This document shows, in pieces, positions 17,052-26,274 of a stretch of DNA of 64,000 nt. Made by a program: the position numbers and the translations under genes. Source of the DNA: Cytobacillus sp. FSL H8-0458 (GTDB lineage Bacteria; Bacillota; Bacilli; Bacillales; Cytobacillaceae); the NCBI RefSeq assembly GCF_038002165.1, contig NZ_JBBOBR010000002.1:248001-312000 (forward strand). Reading direction: 5' to 3'. Each line of letters starts with the position of its first letter. Position 1 is the first letter of the stretch. Below the pieces are notes generated by a model, which made no database searches, was not told the origin of the DNA, and saw only the letters and a list, made by a program, of their open reading frames with translations.

Positions 17052-17080
17052 AAAAACACCCTGCTAAACAGAGCGTTTTT
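17052..17080 (-). terminator. Terminator of cccB
   Basis: On the minus strand AAAAACGCTCTG pairs with CAGGGTGTTTTT (12 pairs, two G-U) around a 5-base loop, followed by ATTTTTTCTT. Confidence 0.85.
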
Positions 17081-17091
17081 ATTTGATCCTA

Positions 17092-17445
17092 TTATTTCTT
17101 GCCCGCTAGCCAAGATGCTACAGCAGAAGCTTCTTCTCCCTGAAGCAATCCTTTAGGCATTGCTCCTTTACCGTTAGCTATCGTGTTTTCAATATCTTCC
17201 TGTGATAGGTTTGCACCGATTTTATCAAGTGCAGGCCCTACACCGCCTTCAAGGTTTGCACCGTGGCAGCTTGAACATTTCTGTTCATAAAGCTTTTGTG
17301 CATCGCCAGCGTCAGCCGTATCAGTTGTTGTTTCACCGCCGCCGTTTGTAGAAGTGTCCTTGTCTTCAGCAGCATCGTCTCCGCCGCCGCAGGCTGCAAG
17401 AACTAAAGATGTACCCATTAGTAATGCTAATAGCTTCTTTTTCAC
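17092..17445 (-). CDS. cccB: Cytochrome c-551 lipoprotein
   Basis: 117 residues. A lipoprotein signal peptide ends in the lipobox LAAC (Cys about 19), then an acidic Gly/Thr-rich linker. The c-type haem domain has CSSCH (about 57-61), with the axial Met probably in KGAMPKGLL. A membrane-anchored electron carrier on the outer face of the cytoplasmic membrane. Size and position between yvjA and ftsE match B. subtilis cccB. AGGGGGAATTATAG precedes the start. Its own terminator separates it from ftsEX. Confidence 0.93.
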   Translation of the reverse strand: MKKKLLALLMGTSLVLAACGGGDDAAEDKDTSTNGGGETTTDTADAGDAQKLYEQKCSSCHGANLEGGVGPALDKIGANLSQEDIENTIANGKGAMPKGLLQGEEASAVASWLAGKK

Positions 17446-17497
17446 CTATAATTCCCCCTCAGGAAAAAATACTAAGTACAGCTATATTATACCAACA

Positions 17498-18364
17498 CTA
17501 CGCTCGTTTGAAACCCTCGCCCAACACCTCAGAAGCATCCGTAACAATGATAAATGCAGTAGGATCAATGGTTTGAACCAGTTGTTTCAATTTTGTGAAC
17601 TCTGTCTGATCCACCACACACATCAGGACCGGACGTTCATGGTCGGTATAACCACCGTATGCTGATAGTTTTGTCACACCGCGGTCAATTTTATTCAAAA
17701 TTCCTTCACGAACTTCACTTTGTTTTTCAGTAATGATTAAAGCCATCTTTGTCCGGCTGAAACCAAGCTGGATCAGGTCAATTGTTTTACTTGTTACATA
17801 TAAAGCAATTAAGGCATACAGCCCCTGCTCTATGTCAAAAATAATCGCAGCCGACAATACGATCAAACCATCGATTATCGCAACACAAGTGCCAAGAGAC
17901 AAACCTGTATACTTGTTAATAATCTGTGCTGCAAGGTCTGTCCCTCCTGTAGATGCTTTACCCCTGAAAACAATTCCTAAACCAAGACCGACGCCAATTC
18001 CGCCAAAAAGCGATGCGAGCAGCGGATCAGATGTCCATGGCTCATATTCCTTTGTCAGAAAAACAACAAACGGCAGGAAGATTGTCCCGGCCAGAGTCTT
18101 TGCCCCAAATTGTTTTCCAAGCAGCAGCACACCAGCAATAAATAGCGGTATATTAAATGCCCACTGTACATAAGCAGGCTCCCAGCCAAAAACTGCATCC
18201 AGGATCGTACTGATCCCGCTTACCCCGCCTGATGCAATCCGATTGGGCAGCAAGAACACATTAAACGCGACCGCTACAATACCTGACCCTATCAAAACGT
18301 ATAAATACTCCAGCAATCTCTCCGCTTTTGTACTATAAGTATATCCTCTTCTATATTTGCCCAT
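17498..18364 (-). CDS. yvjA: YitT family membrane protein (YvjA-like)
   Basis: 288 residues. Five to six N-terminal TM segments (DUF161 repeat, about 20-190, with GGVSGISTIL and GGTDLAAQIIN) precede a cytoplasmic DUF2179 domain (about 200-285, RGVTKLSAYGGYTDHERPVLMCVV). The biochemical function of YitT proteins is not established; some act in spore or stress physiology. Assigned YvjA by position between prfB and cccB. GAGGGAGAAGAA precedes ATG 18364. Confidence 0.85.
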   Translation of the reverse strand: MGKYRRGYTYSTKAERLLEYLYVLIGSGIVAVAFNVFLLPNRIASGGVSGISTILDAVFGWEPAYVQWAFNIPLFIAGVLLLGKQFGAKTLAGTIFLPFVVFLTKEYEPWTSDPLLASLFGGIGVGLGLGIVFRGKASTGGTDLAAQIINKYTGLSLGTCVAIIDGLIVLSAAIIFDIEQGLYALIALYVTSKTIDLIQLGFSRTKMALIITEKQSEVREGILNKIDRGVTKLSAYGGYTDHERPVLMCVVDQTEFTKLKQLVQTIDPTAFIIVTDASEVLGEGFKRA

Positions 18365-18645
18365 TTCTTCTCCCTCCGGTGTCCCGATCTATGCAGAATC
18401 TGATATTCCATTTTTACCGTCAGTGAGTATAGCATGGAGTTTGAGGCCTGTAAATGCCATTGAACTGCCGTATTAAAGGACTATGCTCTGCCTTTTCATT
18501 ATGGTGCGATAAAATCGTTCAATTTATCATGCAATATTAAGTGTGAAATGTTTATGAACTTTTTGGAAGAATGCTCCGAGGCCGCCTTCTCATCAGCATG
18601 AAATGCAGTGGCATGTGGTATAATGTCGAAAAAGAGGTGAGAAAA

Positions 18646-19164
18646 TTGGAGAAGATTCTTAATGAAATTTTAAGTACATTGAAGGACCATTCAAAGAGGT
18701 TTGATGGAATTGATGAGAAGTTCGATTCGATTGATAAAAGATTCGACTCTATAGACCAGAAATTTGATTCGATTGACCAGAGATTTGAATCGATAGATCA
18801 GAAATTTGATACGATTGATAAAAAGTTTGATTTGATTGATCAGAGGTTTGATTCAATAGATAAGAGGTTTGATTCGATTGACCATGAAATCTCAGATGTT
18901 AAAAGCAGACTTGGAAATGTTGAGAACAGACTTGGGAATGTTGAGAACAGCGTTGAAAGACTTTCTGAACAGGTTGAAAACAATGCGGCCGAATTCAGAA
19001 GCCATTTTAAGCATATTGAAACAAAGCTGGATCAGCATGAAGAGACTTTTAACGTCATCTCTGACGCAATAAAAGGCACAAAAATTGATATCGTTCACCT
19101 CAGTGAAAAGAGCGGGGTTCAAGAAATGGAAATTAACCAGCTCAAAAAGCGTATCCACTCCTAA
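18646..19164 (+). CDS. Heptad-repeat coiled-coil protein
   Basis: About 172 residues from TTG 18646, behind AAAGAGGTGAGAAAA; longer in-frame starts lack a site. Residues 19-81 are nine consecutive heptads of the form F-D-x-I-D-x-K/R. Then come two copies of RLGNVEN and a further amphipathic helix (ERLSEQVENNAAEF). The whole protein looks like one long coiled coil without signal peptide or membrane segment. Similar F-D-x-I-D repeats occur in many uncharacterised Bacillales proteins. Function unknown. It is the only plus-strand gene in the 7-28.9 kb stretch and converges with prfB. Confidence 0.7.
   Translation: MEKILNEILSTLKDHSKRFDGIDEKFDSIDKRFDSIDQKFDSIDQRFESIDQKFDTIDKKFDLIDQRFDSIDKRFDSIDHEISDVKSRLGNVENRLGNVENSVERLSEQVENNAAEFRSHFKHIETKLDQHEETFNVISDAIKGTKIDIVHLSEKSGVQEMEINQLKKRIHS
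18700..18888 (+). repeat. 21-bp coding tandem repeat (nine heptads)
   Basis: Nine in-frame 21-bp units encode F-D-x-I-D-x-x. DNA identity is high between units (GATTCGATTGA recurs), so copy number could change by slippage without breaking the frame. Confidence 0.8.
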
Positions 19165-19212
19165 AGCACTCCCCATTCACCGGCTAGCTCAGTTAAATTC
19201 CATAGAAAAAAT

Positions 19213-19249
19213 AAGCCTATGCCGGTAATATGCCAGCATAGGCTTTTTT
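19213..19249. terminator. Bidirectional terminator between the coiled-coil gene and prfB
   Basis: AAGCCTATGC (19213-19222) pairs with GCATAGGCTT (19236-19245), followed by TTTTTT on the plus strand and TTATTTTT on the minus strand. Confidence 0.88.
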
Positions 19250-19253
19250 GCAT

Positions 19254-20367
19254 TTAATCCTGTGGCAAAATTAATTTTGACCGCAAGTATGCGTTAATAA
19301 ACATATCCAGATCTCCGTCCATAACTCCCTGAACATTACCTGCCTCCGTGTTAGTGCGGTGGTCTTTCACCATGGAATATGGGTGGAAAACATAGGAACG
19401 GATCTGGCTTCCCCAGCCGATGTCTTTTTGCTCACCGCGGATTTCAGCCAATTCTGCTTCCTGTTCCTCGATTTTCTTTTGATAAAGCTTGGCTTGGAGC
19501 ATCTTCATGGCACGTTCGCGGTTTTTGATCTGGGAACGCTCTGTCTGGCAGGTTACCACGACATTTGTCGGCAAGTGGGTGATACGGACAGCAGAGTCAG
19601 TTGTGTTGATATGCTGACCGCCGGCGCCGCTTGCACGGTATGTGTCGATTTTGAGATCTTCGGTACGGATATCGATTTCAATTTCATCATTGAATTCCGG
19701 CATCACTTCACAGGAAACGAATGAAGTATGACGGCGGCCTGATGAATCAAATGGAGAAATCCTGACAAGGCGGTGCACGCCTTTTTCTGCCTTCAAGTAG
19801 CCATAAGCATTATGTCCCTTGATGCTAAGTGTAACACTCTTGATCCCCGCTTCATCTCCCGGCAGGTAATCAAGGGTTTCCACTTTGAAGCCTTTCTTTT
19901 CAGCCCAGCGTGTGTACATGCGAAGCAGCATACTGCCCCAGTCCTGTGACTCGGTACCGCCTGCACCCGGATGCAGTTCAAGAATGGCATTGTTTTTATC
20001 ATATTCTTCGCTTAAAAGAAGCTGAAGCTCGAAATCATTCAGGCGCTTCACTAAATCCTTAAGCTCTTCCTCAAGATCGGCCTGCAATTCTGCGTCGCTC
20101 TCTTCTTTTACGAGTTCATAAGTTAATTCCAGATTCTCAAACGCTTCGTATAAATCGTGGAATTCAACCACCTGGTCTTTCAGTGAGTTTGATTCGCTGA
20201 TCACAATCTGTGCCGCCTGCTGGTCATCCCAGAATCCAGGCTGCAGCATGACATCGTCAAGCTCAGCGATGCGTGCCTCTTTGTTTTCTAAGTCAAAGAG
20301 ACCCCCTAAAGTCCGCTAAAATCTTAGCTGTTTTTTCAAGTTCATTGCGAATATCTGCTAATTCCAT
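19254..20367 (-). CDS. prfB: Peptide chain release factor 2 (programmed +1 frameshift)
   Basis: RF2 recognises UGA and UAA. The 24-codon first frame starts [13 protein letters not shown] at ATG 20367 behind GAGGTGA and ends at an in-frame TGA (20293-20295). A +1 shift at CTT-T-GAC joins it to the main frame ([14 protein letters not shown]...), giving about 370 residues. SPF ([10 protein letters not shown]) and GGQ (GAGGQHINT) motifs are intact; SPF marks RF2 rather than RF1. The frame downstream of the TGA, taken alone, would lack the N-terminus. Downstream of secA, as in B. subtilis. Confidence 0.95.
20292..20307 (-). promoter_or_regulatory. prfB autoregulatory +1 frameshift site
   Basis: Minus strand: the internal Shine-Dalgarno AGGGGG (20302-20307), then TCT, then CTT-TGA-C. 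This is the canonical RF2 recoding signal. Low RF2 makes ribosomes pause at TGA and shift +1. Confidence 0.96.
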
Positions 20368-20458
20368 TTTGGTCACCTCAAAGAATATTTTTTCCTATTA
20401 TAGCGTGATTATCTGTAAAAGCCTATATCAGCATATGCCTATAAAAGCTTTTTCCAAA

Positions 20459-20490
20459 GAGAGAAGCCGGCAAAGCTGTTGCCGGCTCTC
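20459..20490 (-). terminator. Hairpin between secA and prfB
   Basis: GCCGGC (20466-20471) and GCCGGC (20481-20486), with flanking AGAGA/TCTCT, form an 11-bp stem. The minus-strand T tract is short, so some read-through from secA into prfB is likely. Confidence 0.55.
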
Positions 20491-20493
20491 TTT

Positions 20494-23007
20494 TTATTTC
20501 TCTGCACCACAGCAGTTTTTATATTTCTTTCCGCTGCCGCAGATGCATTGGTCGTTTCGTCCAACGTCCATCTGCTTGACGACAGGTTTTTTCTTAACCT
20601 TTTCACCGTCTTCTTTAGGGTTGACGGCCTGGCCTTTGGCCACTTCCTGGCGCTCGAGGTTGTTGCGGATTTCAGCTTTCATGATGTACTTGGCCACATC
20701 CTCTTCAATGGATGCAATCATGTTTTCAAACATGGCAAAGCCTTCTCCCTGGTACTCACGAAGCGGATCGGTCTGGCCATACGCACGCAGGTGGATTCCC
20801 TGACGCAGCTGATCCATTGCGTCGATGTGGTCCATCCATTTGGAGTCAACGGCACGAAGCACGATAACTTTTTCAAATTCACGCATCTGTTCAGGGCTAA
20901 GCATTTCTTCTTTTTCATTATAGCGTTCTTTAACCTTGGCAAAAATGGTCTCGGCGATTTCCTCCGCATCTTTGCCGCGGATGTCATTTACAGTAAGGTC
21001 GCCTTCATTAAGAAGGTTTCCATTTACATAGTCAATGATACCCTGCAGGTTCCAGTTTTCCTCATCTTCATGTCCTGGTGCATATCCTTCTACATTGCGC
21101 TGGATGCTGGTCATGATCATCTTTTCAACAATCTCTCTCAAGTTCTCAGACTCCAGAACTTCGTTGCGCTGACCGTAAAGAATCTCACGCTGCTGACGGA
21201 GAACATCGTCGTAAGAAAGAAGCTGCTTACGTGCATCGAAGTTATTGCCCTCAACGCGTTTTTGCGCAGATTCAACGGCTCTGGAAACCATTTTACTCTG
21301 GATCGGCTGAGTGTCATCCATTCCAAGGCGTTCCATCATTGATTTCATATTGTCAGAACCGAAACGGCGCATCAATTCATCTTCCATGGAAAGATAGAAC
21401 TGCGTGACACCAGGGTCGCCCTGACGCCCGGAACGTCCGCGGAGCTGGTTATCGATACGTCTGCTTTCATGACGCTCTGTTCCAATAACGCAAAGACCGC
21501 CTAGTTCCTTTACACCTTCGCCGAGCTTGATATCCGTACCGCGTCCTGCCATGTTTGTGGCAATTGTCACGGCACCCTGCTTGCCGGCATCCAGGATAAT
21601 TTCCGCTTCACGGCCGTGGTTCTTCGCATTTAGGACGTTATGCGGAACCCCTTTTTTGCTCAGGTATTTAGAGATGATTTCAGATGTTTCGATCGCCACT
21701 GTACCGACGAGTACAGGCTGTCCTTTTTTATGACGCTCGGCAATATCTTCTACGACAGCACGGAATTTGCCATCCATTGTTGCATAAATTAAATCAGCAC
21801 GGTCATCACGGGCGATCGGACGGTTTGTCGGAATCACCACAACGTTCATATTGTAGATATTGCGGAATTCCTCTTCTTCCGTTTTCGCCGTACCCGTCAT
21901 ACCGGCAAGCTTTTCGTACATACGGAAATAGTTCTGGAAAGTAATAGTAGCAAGGGTCATGCTCTCGTTCTGGATTTCCAGGCCTTCCTTCGCTTCGATC
22001 GCCTGGTGAAGCCCATCGCTGTAACGGCGGCCCTTCATCAGACGGCCGGTAAATTGGTCAACGATGACGATTTCATCGTCCTGAACGACATAATCAACAT
22101 CCAGGTGCATGCTGGAATGTGCTTTTAGTGCCTGTGTAATATGGTGGTTAAGTGCGACATGTGAAATGTCGAAAAGGTTGTCGATTCCAAAAGCCTTCTC
22201 TGCTTTCGTCATCCCTTCTTCAGTAAGCTGCACGCCTTTTGTTTTTTCATCATACGTGAAATCTTCGTCTTTTTTCAGGCGGCTGACAAACGCATTTGCC
22301 TGAATATAAAGCTGTGTGGACTTTTGGGCTGAACCGGAAATGATCAGCGGTGTACGCGCTTCGTCAATAAGGATGGAGTCAACTTCATCAATTACGGCAT
22401 AGTGAAGAGGACGCTGAACCTTCTGTTCTTTGTAAAGAACCATGTTATCGCGAAGGTAATCAAATCCAAGCTCATTGTTTGTGCTGTATGTGATATCAGC
22501 CGCATAGGCAGCCTGCTTTTCTTCTTTGGAAAGTCCGTTTAAGTTAAGGCCAACAGTCAGGCCCAGGAATTCATAAAGCAGACCCATTTCAGTGGCGTCA
22601 CGGCTTGCAAGGTATTCGTTGACTGTAACAACGTGTACACCTTTTCCTGTCAAGGCATTGAGGTAAACCGGCATGGTTGCAGTGAGGGTTTTACCTTCAC
22701 CGGTTTTCATCTCGGAAATGTTGCCGTCATGAAGGGAAATCCCCCCCATTAACTGAACCGGATATGGATATAAGCCAAGAACACGCTTCGCTGCTTCACG
22801 GACAACCGCAAAGGCTTCAGTCAGCAGATCATCAACGGTTTCTCCCTTTTGGTAGCGGGCTTTGAATTCTTCCGTTTTCTCGCGCAGCTGCTCGTCCGAT
22901 AATTTTTCCATATCAGATGCAAGGGCATCGATTTCTTCTGCCATTTTGGTGAGGCGTTTTATTTCGCGTTTATTTTGATCAAACACTTTATTTAAAATCC
23001 CAAGCAT
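20494..23007 (-). CDS. secA: Preprotein translocase ATPase SecA
   Basis: 837 residues (B. subtilis 841). DEAD motor with Walker [15 protein letters not shown] (about 102-115) and [17 protein letters not shown] (about 206-222), a preprotein cross-linking domain, NBD2 ([12 protein letters not shown]), helical scaffold and wing domains. The C-terminal zinc/SecB-type tail has [14 protein letters not shown]. It drives Sec-dependent export through SecYEG. AAAGGAGCG precedes ATG 23007. Followed by prfB. Confidence 0.98.
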   Translation of the reverse strand: MLGILNKVFDQNKREIKRLTKMAEEIDALASDMEKLSDEQLREKTEEFKARYQKGETVDDLLTEAFAVVREAAKRVLGLYPYPVQLMGGISLHDGNISEMKTGEGKTLTATMPVYLNALTGKGVHVVTVNEYLASRDATEMGLLYEFLGLTVGLNLNGLSKEEKQAAYAADITYSTNNELGFDYLRDNMVLYKEQKVQRPLHYAVIDEVDSILIDEARTPLIISGSAQKSTQLYIQANAFVSRLKKDEDFTYDEKTKGVQLTEEGMTKAEKAFGIDNLFDISHVALNHHITQALKAHSSMHLDVDYVVQDDEIVIVDQFTGRLMKGRRYSDGLHQAIEAKEGLEIQNESMTLATITFQNYFRMYEKLAGMTGTAKTEEEEFRNIYNMNVVVIPTNRPIARDDRADLIYATMDGKFRAVVEDIAERHKKGQPVLVGTVAIETSEIISKYLSKKGVPHNVLNAKNHGREAEIILDAGKQGAVTIATNMAGRGTDIKLGEGVKELGGLCVIGTERHESRRIDNQLRGRSGRQGDPGVTQFYLSMEDELMRRFGSDNMKSMMERLGMDDTQPIQSKMVSRAVESAQKRVEGNNFDARKQLLSYDDVLRQQREILYGQRNEVLESENLREIVEKMIMTSIQRNVEGYAPGHEDEENWNLQGIIDYVNGNLLNEGDLTVNDIRGKDAEEIAETIFAKVKERYNEKEEMLSPEQMREFEKVIVLRAVDSKWMDHIDAMDQLRQGIHLRAYGQTDPLREYQGEGFAMFENMIASIEEDVAKYIMKAEIRNNLERQEVAKGQAVNPKEDGEKVKKKPVVKQMDVGRNDQCICGSGKKYKNCCGAEK

Positions 23008-23186
23008 AAAAACGCTCCTTTATGTTGGATATGACAGCTCTTTATTCAGGGCTGGACATATCTGATTTCATAGTTAATATCATTGCACAGGTAGTAATAG
23101 ATTCGCTATTTCCCGGCAGAATCCTCCCATGAAAATTCACATTATTTCTTATTAATATTACCACTTTGAGAGGGGGGTGACAACTT

Positions 23187-23360
23187 ATGCCGCATGTGGG
23201 CTTAATCGAGATCGTTAGTTTGATGATAATGAAGTTGGTTTCCGTTCGGGGACTGGGTGGCTTTTTGGGGTTTGGTCCGAAGTTGGCTGGGGTTCGGACT
23301 CAGAATGGCTTTTTATCGGGGGCTGTGTCCGAAGTTGGACTGGGTTCAGACTCAGGATGA
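23187..23360 (+). CDS. Doubtful 57-residue ORF running into the 52-bp repeat
   Basis: ATG 23187 sits behind GAGAGGGGGGTGA, an unusually strong Shine-Dalgarno. The product starts MPHVGLIEIVSLMIMKLV and then runs through the GTCCGAAG repeat to TGA 23358-23360. No known family, and the second half is translated repeat. It may be a decayed gene. The 500-bp gap 23008-23507 otherwise holds the secA promoter region, the 52-bp repeats and a terminator. Confidence 0.2.
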   Translation: MPHVGLIEIVSLMIMKLVSVRGLGGFLGFGPKLAGVRTQNGFLSGAVSEVGLGSDSG

Positions 23361-23466
23361 CATTTTCCAGGGTCTTGTGTCCGAAGTTGGACTGGGTTCG
23401 GACTCAGGATGACATTTTCCAGGGTCTTGTGTCCGAAGCTGGCTCCGGTTAGATTCGGATCAACAT
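23275..23466. repeat. 52-bp tandem repeat (four units) with internal dyad
   Basis: GTCCGAAG begins at 23275, 23327, 23379 and 23431, exactly 52 bp apart. Units two and three differ at one base; the first and last are diverged. Each full unit contains the dyad GTCCGAA...TTCGGAC. Confidence 0.9.
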
Positions 23467-23484
23467 TCCCCCTTAAATAAAAAC

Positions 23485-23504
23485 AGAGAGCAGCGATGCT
23501 CTCC
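23485..23504 (-). terminator. Terminator of the SEC-C protein gene
   Basis: On the minus strand GAGAGC pairs with GCTCTC (extended by flanking G/C), followed by TGTTTTTATTT, just past the stop at 23508. Confidence 0.75.
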
Positions 23505-23507
23505 ATT

Positions 23508-24563
23508 TTACGAATTCGACGATTCAATCAGTTCAATAATAGTTTTCTCAACTGCGTCATAAATCTCGCCATAATAATTGGAAACCCGGTTCGCATTGAT
23601 GCCGTATAACTCTCCGAATTCTTTCTGAGTGAGATTTTCCTTTACAGGAGCTATTGTGCTTACAAGGTATCTCAGGCCGGCAACATAGTTATCAGGTTTT
23701 TTAACCTGTTTGCCGGTTTTCCCGATGTACTCCATCCAAAGTGAAATTCCCATGCCAATCAGCCATGGCTCTTCATCAGCTTTTATCATATCGTCCCGGA
23801 ACATGTTGGCAACCTGCTCTGCACCCTTGGTAGGCCAGTCGAAATTGTCCATATTTGGACCAGCTAATGATTTCGGCGTGTCATTCATAAGATCAATGAG
23901 GAACTCAGCCATGTATTCTTCAGGATTCTCATATTCAGATTCTTCGAAGGAATAATGGATGTAATCTGCAAACTGCGCAGCATTATCTCCCGGCAGGTCA
24001 AATATTGCAGGAAATGCCACAAACTCTTCTCCATAAGGAAGCAGCATAGCAAAGGCAAAGTTCCCTTCATTAACTTCCATATCACCAAATAGGGAGACAT
24101 TGTAAATCTTCCCGGTCAGACAATCCTCGATAACTGCTTTGTCTTCAGTCACTTCAATTAATTTCCCGGCAGCAGCCTTGCTATCCTCCCATGACTTCAA
24201 AATGCTTTTTAAGCGAGGGCGCGCAACGGCTGGCAGCTTAGAATAAATGAACTCATCCATTACGGATTCCACATCATCCAGCGTTCCAAAAAGAATATAC
24301 CAGAATGAGTGCACAAATTCATAAAACTCTTTTTCCTGCGGTTCAATGTCTTCAAGTATTTCCAGAAGATCTTTGAAATCCTCTTTCATGTCATCCTCAA
24401 AATGAGTAAATGCAAAGACTCTTGCTTCCTTTTGAAGCTCCAGAACTTCGTGATTCAATACATCCTTAATCGAAACAGCATCCCTGCTGCCGCAGCACTT
24501 TTTATATTTTTTTCCGCTCCCGCATGGGCACGGCTCGTTTCTGCTTACTTTTACTGTTGACAT
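23508..24563 (-). CDS. SEC-C metal-binding motif protein
   Basis: About 351 residues from ATG 24563 ([19 protein letters not shown]), behind AGGAGAG. An N-terminal SEC-C zinc motif ([14 protein letters not shown]) closely resembles the one at the end of the neighbouring SecA. The rest is acidic and mainly helical. The last 45 residues ([24 protein letters not shown]) look like a helix-turn-helix. No enzyme motif is visible. SEC-C motifs bind zinc and can mediate contacts with ribosome or SecB-like partners; the function here is unknown. Monocistronic. The 328-bp upstream gap holds the TATCGGTCA array. Confidence 0.75.
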   Translation of the reverse strand: MSTVKVSRNEPCPCGSGKKYKKCCGSRDAVSIKDVLNHEVLELQKEARVFAFTHFEDDMKEDFKDLLEILEDIEPQEKEFYEFVHSFWYILFGTLDDVESVMDEFIYSKLPAVARPRLKSILKSWEDSKAAAGKLIEVTEDKAVIEDCLTGKIYNVSLFGDMEVNEGNFAFAMLLPYGEEFVAFPAIFDLPGDNAAQFADYIHYSFEESEYENPEEYMAEFLIDLMNDTPKSLAGPNMDNFDWPTKGAEQVANMFRDDMIKADEEPWLIGMGISLWMEYIGKTGKQVKKPDNYVAGLRYLVSTIAPVKENLTQKEFGELYGINANRVSNYYGEIYDAVEKTIIELIESSNS

Positions 24564-24694
24564 CTTATAAATCTCTCCTACCAAATTCGTTTAACTCTAC
24601 TATCCTAACATTTATCAGCCGTTTAGGCATTAATCAAAAGGATTTTAACATTTGGCAGGTTAAGGAAGCCGGAATTGCATGCAGAATTAGCTGA

Positions 24695-24805
24695 TTTCGG
24701 TCACTTCATCAGTCTTATCGGTCAGTTTTTTATTTTATCGGTCACTGTCCAGATATATCGGTCACATTTTTCTTTTTATCGGTCAGTTTTCCAATATATC
24801 GGTCA
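24695..24805. repeat. Phased direct-repeat array, six copies of (T)ATCGGTCA
   Basis: TATCGGTCA (first copy TTTCGGTCA) starts at 24695, 24716, 24736, 24756, 24777 and 24797, spacing 20-21 bp, with unrelated 11-12-bp spacers. It lies between the DUF1028 terminator and the SEC-C gene. The 20/21 alternation breaks codon phase, so it is not coding. Confidence 0.9.
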
Positions 24806-24858
24806 GTTCGCGTCCTGACAGCTTTCCAGCAGCAAACCAATAGTAAAAACAAAAAAAC

Positions 24859-24881
24859 GCGAAGAGCATCACACTCTCCGC
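24859..24881 (-). terminator. Terminator of the DUF1028/chromate operon
   Basis: On the minus strand GCGGAGAG pairs with CTCTTCGC, then GTTTTTTTG. Confidence 0.8.
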
Positions 24882-24891
24882 ATTTCCATTT

Positions 24892-25731
24892 TCATTTCTT
24901 TTTCATATATGCCAAAACATCCAAATCAATCTTCCCCGCTTCCTGCTCGCGGGCTTCGAAGTTTTCGGTATGTATGAAGGCAGTTAATGCTTTCAATAGC
25001 TGTTCATCACCCTGACCGATCTTTAAATAATCGAGCCGAGTTAATTCCCGGACAAGCTCCTCTTTTAACTCACCTTCAATTGCCCTAATCCGTTCAGCCT
25101 TTGACGGAGCAAAATAGAGCTGCTGCAGATGATAAATCCGAATCAGGTCAGCAATCGGCTCCGGATGGTCATCGACCCGCAAGTCGATGTAGCGGTCATT
25201 AAATCCTCCGTATCCGCCGGCTTCTTTCACTACAAGAAGAGCTGCGGATTGCTGGCCCCGGCTGTCACCGCCGGCTGCCTGACCGGCATTTAAGGCAGCG
25301 AGCAGGCGCTCAGCCAAAGTGCCGTCAGTACTGATAAACGTCTGGCCCATTGCCTCAACCGTTTTTTCATCCACCAGGATATTGCCCTGAGCGGCAAAGT
25401 GAGGACCTGTAATGCCTCCAGCCCAATTATAGCAGCCTTCCCCTGTGAACGTTGCCGGGTTTCCCATGCTATCCAGCAGTCCGACCTGGCGGAGCTCTTT
25501 TTCGGGATCATCTTTAGTAATGATATCAAGTGCTTCCTCGGCAGTTTTCCCCTCTTCCATCAATTGCAACGCACGCGGTCCATATGAAGTATTGGCGTAT
25601 GACTGAGTCGCAACTGCTCCAATACCCTCTTTTGCAAAGGGCACTACTGCACCAACCCCGAGAAATTTCGATTGAACCGCGATTCCCCATTCTTTCTCTT
25701 TCGGATCATATCCGATTATGGAAAATGTCAT
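24892..25731 (-). CDS. DUF1028 family protein
   Basis: 279 residues. The N-terminus MTFSIIGYDPKEKEWGIAVQSKFLGVG, with VVPFAKEGIGAVATQSYANTSYG, is characteristic of DUF1028. This Ntn-hydrolase-like family has unknown substrate, often found near peptidase or amino-acid genes. The C-terminal 60 residues are helical. GGAGGGTTTAT precedes the ATG. It is 12 bp after the second chromate-transporter gene and probably shares its transcript. A link to the nearby gamma-glutamyltransferase (both Ntn-type) is suggestive only. Confidence 0.82.
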   Translation of the reverse strand: MTFSIIGYDPKEKEWGIAVQSKFLGVGAVVPFAKEGIGAVATQSYANTSYGPRALQLMEEGKTAEEALDIITKDDPEKELRQVGLLDSMGNPATFTGEGCYNWAGGITGPHFAAQGNILVDEKTVEAMGQTFISTDGTLAERLLAALNAGQAAGGDSRGQQSAALLVVKEAGGYGGFNDRYIDLRVDDHPEPIADLIRIYHLQQLYFAPSKAERIRAIEGELKEELVRELTRLDYLKIGQGDEQLLKALTAFIHTENFEAREQEAGKIDLDVLAYMKKK

Positions 25732-25743
25732 ATAAACCCTCCT

Positions 25744-26274
25744 CTATCCTAAAACAAGTCCTCCGTAAACGAGCGCTCCAGCGATAACATAAGCCGGATG
25801 AACCTTAAGCCTTTCCATTAAAAAGAAGCTAACCAGCCCGATGAAAAGTGTCTGCCAGATTCCCGCACCTTCATATGCAGAGAAAAAGAAGTCATACGTC
25901 ATAATGCCAAGCAGGACCGCTATCACCGGCCGGATATAAGTAGTCATGCGCTTCACACGCGGCGATTCCTTATATTTCATAAGAAGTCCGAGGAGCGCGA
26001 TCATCAGAATCAGCGATGGAGCTACAGTGGCGAATACCCCCACGATGGCTCCGAGGATTCCTCCCTGTTCATATCCGATATAACCGGCCATTTTTGTGGC
26101 AATCGGGCCGGGCAGAGCATTGCCCATCGCCAGCATTTCACTGAATTCATTTGTTGTGAGCCAGCCATAATGGTCGACCACTTCATTCTCAACCAGCGGA
26201 ATGGATGCCGGTCCCCCGCCGTATCCAAGAATCCCCGGAATAAAGAATGCCAAGAATATCTGAACGTAAATCAT
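25744..26274 (-). CDS. Chromate transporter (CHR) short subunit, second of pair
   Basis: 176 residues with four to five TM segments. Starts MIYVQIFLAFFIPGILGYGGG, with the CHR motifs GGGPASIPL and ALPGPIATKMAGYIGY. Bacilli often encode such single-domain CHR proteins in pairs that work together (ChrA-type efflux). The start overlaps the preceding CHR gene by 4 bp (ATGA). Actual chromate specificity cannot be shown from sequence. Confidence 0.88.
   Translation of the reverse strand: MIYVQIFLAFFIPGILGYGGGPASIPLVENEVVDHYGWLTTNEFSEMLAMGNALPGPIATKMAGYIGYEQGGILGAIVGVFATVAPSLILMIALLGLLMKYKESPRVKRMTTYIRPVIAVLLGIMTYDFFFSAYEGAGIWQTLFIGLVSFFLMERLKVHPAYVIAGALVYGGLVLG

Noticed and set aside
19254..20249. 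prfB as a 331-residue gene starting after the stop codon
   Set aside because: The upstream frame, the AGGGGG site and CTT-TGA-C show programmed frameshifting; the Met at 20249 is internal.
20479..21342. 287-residue plus-strand ORF opposite secA
   Set aside because: Shadow of the conserved secA frame; no ribosome binding site and no family features.
24695..24805. CRISPR array at the phased repeats (also 32845 and 49794)
   Set aside because: Repeats are only 9 bp and spacers 11-12 bp, far below CRISPR sizes, and no cas genes lie in the window.
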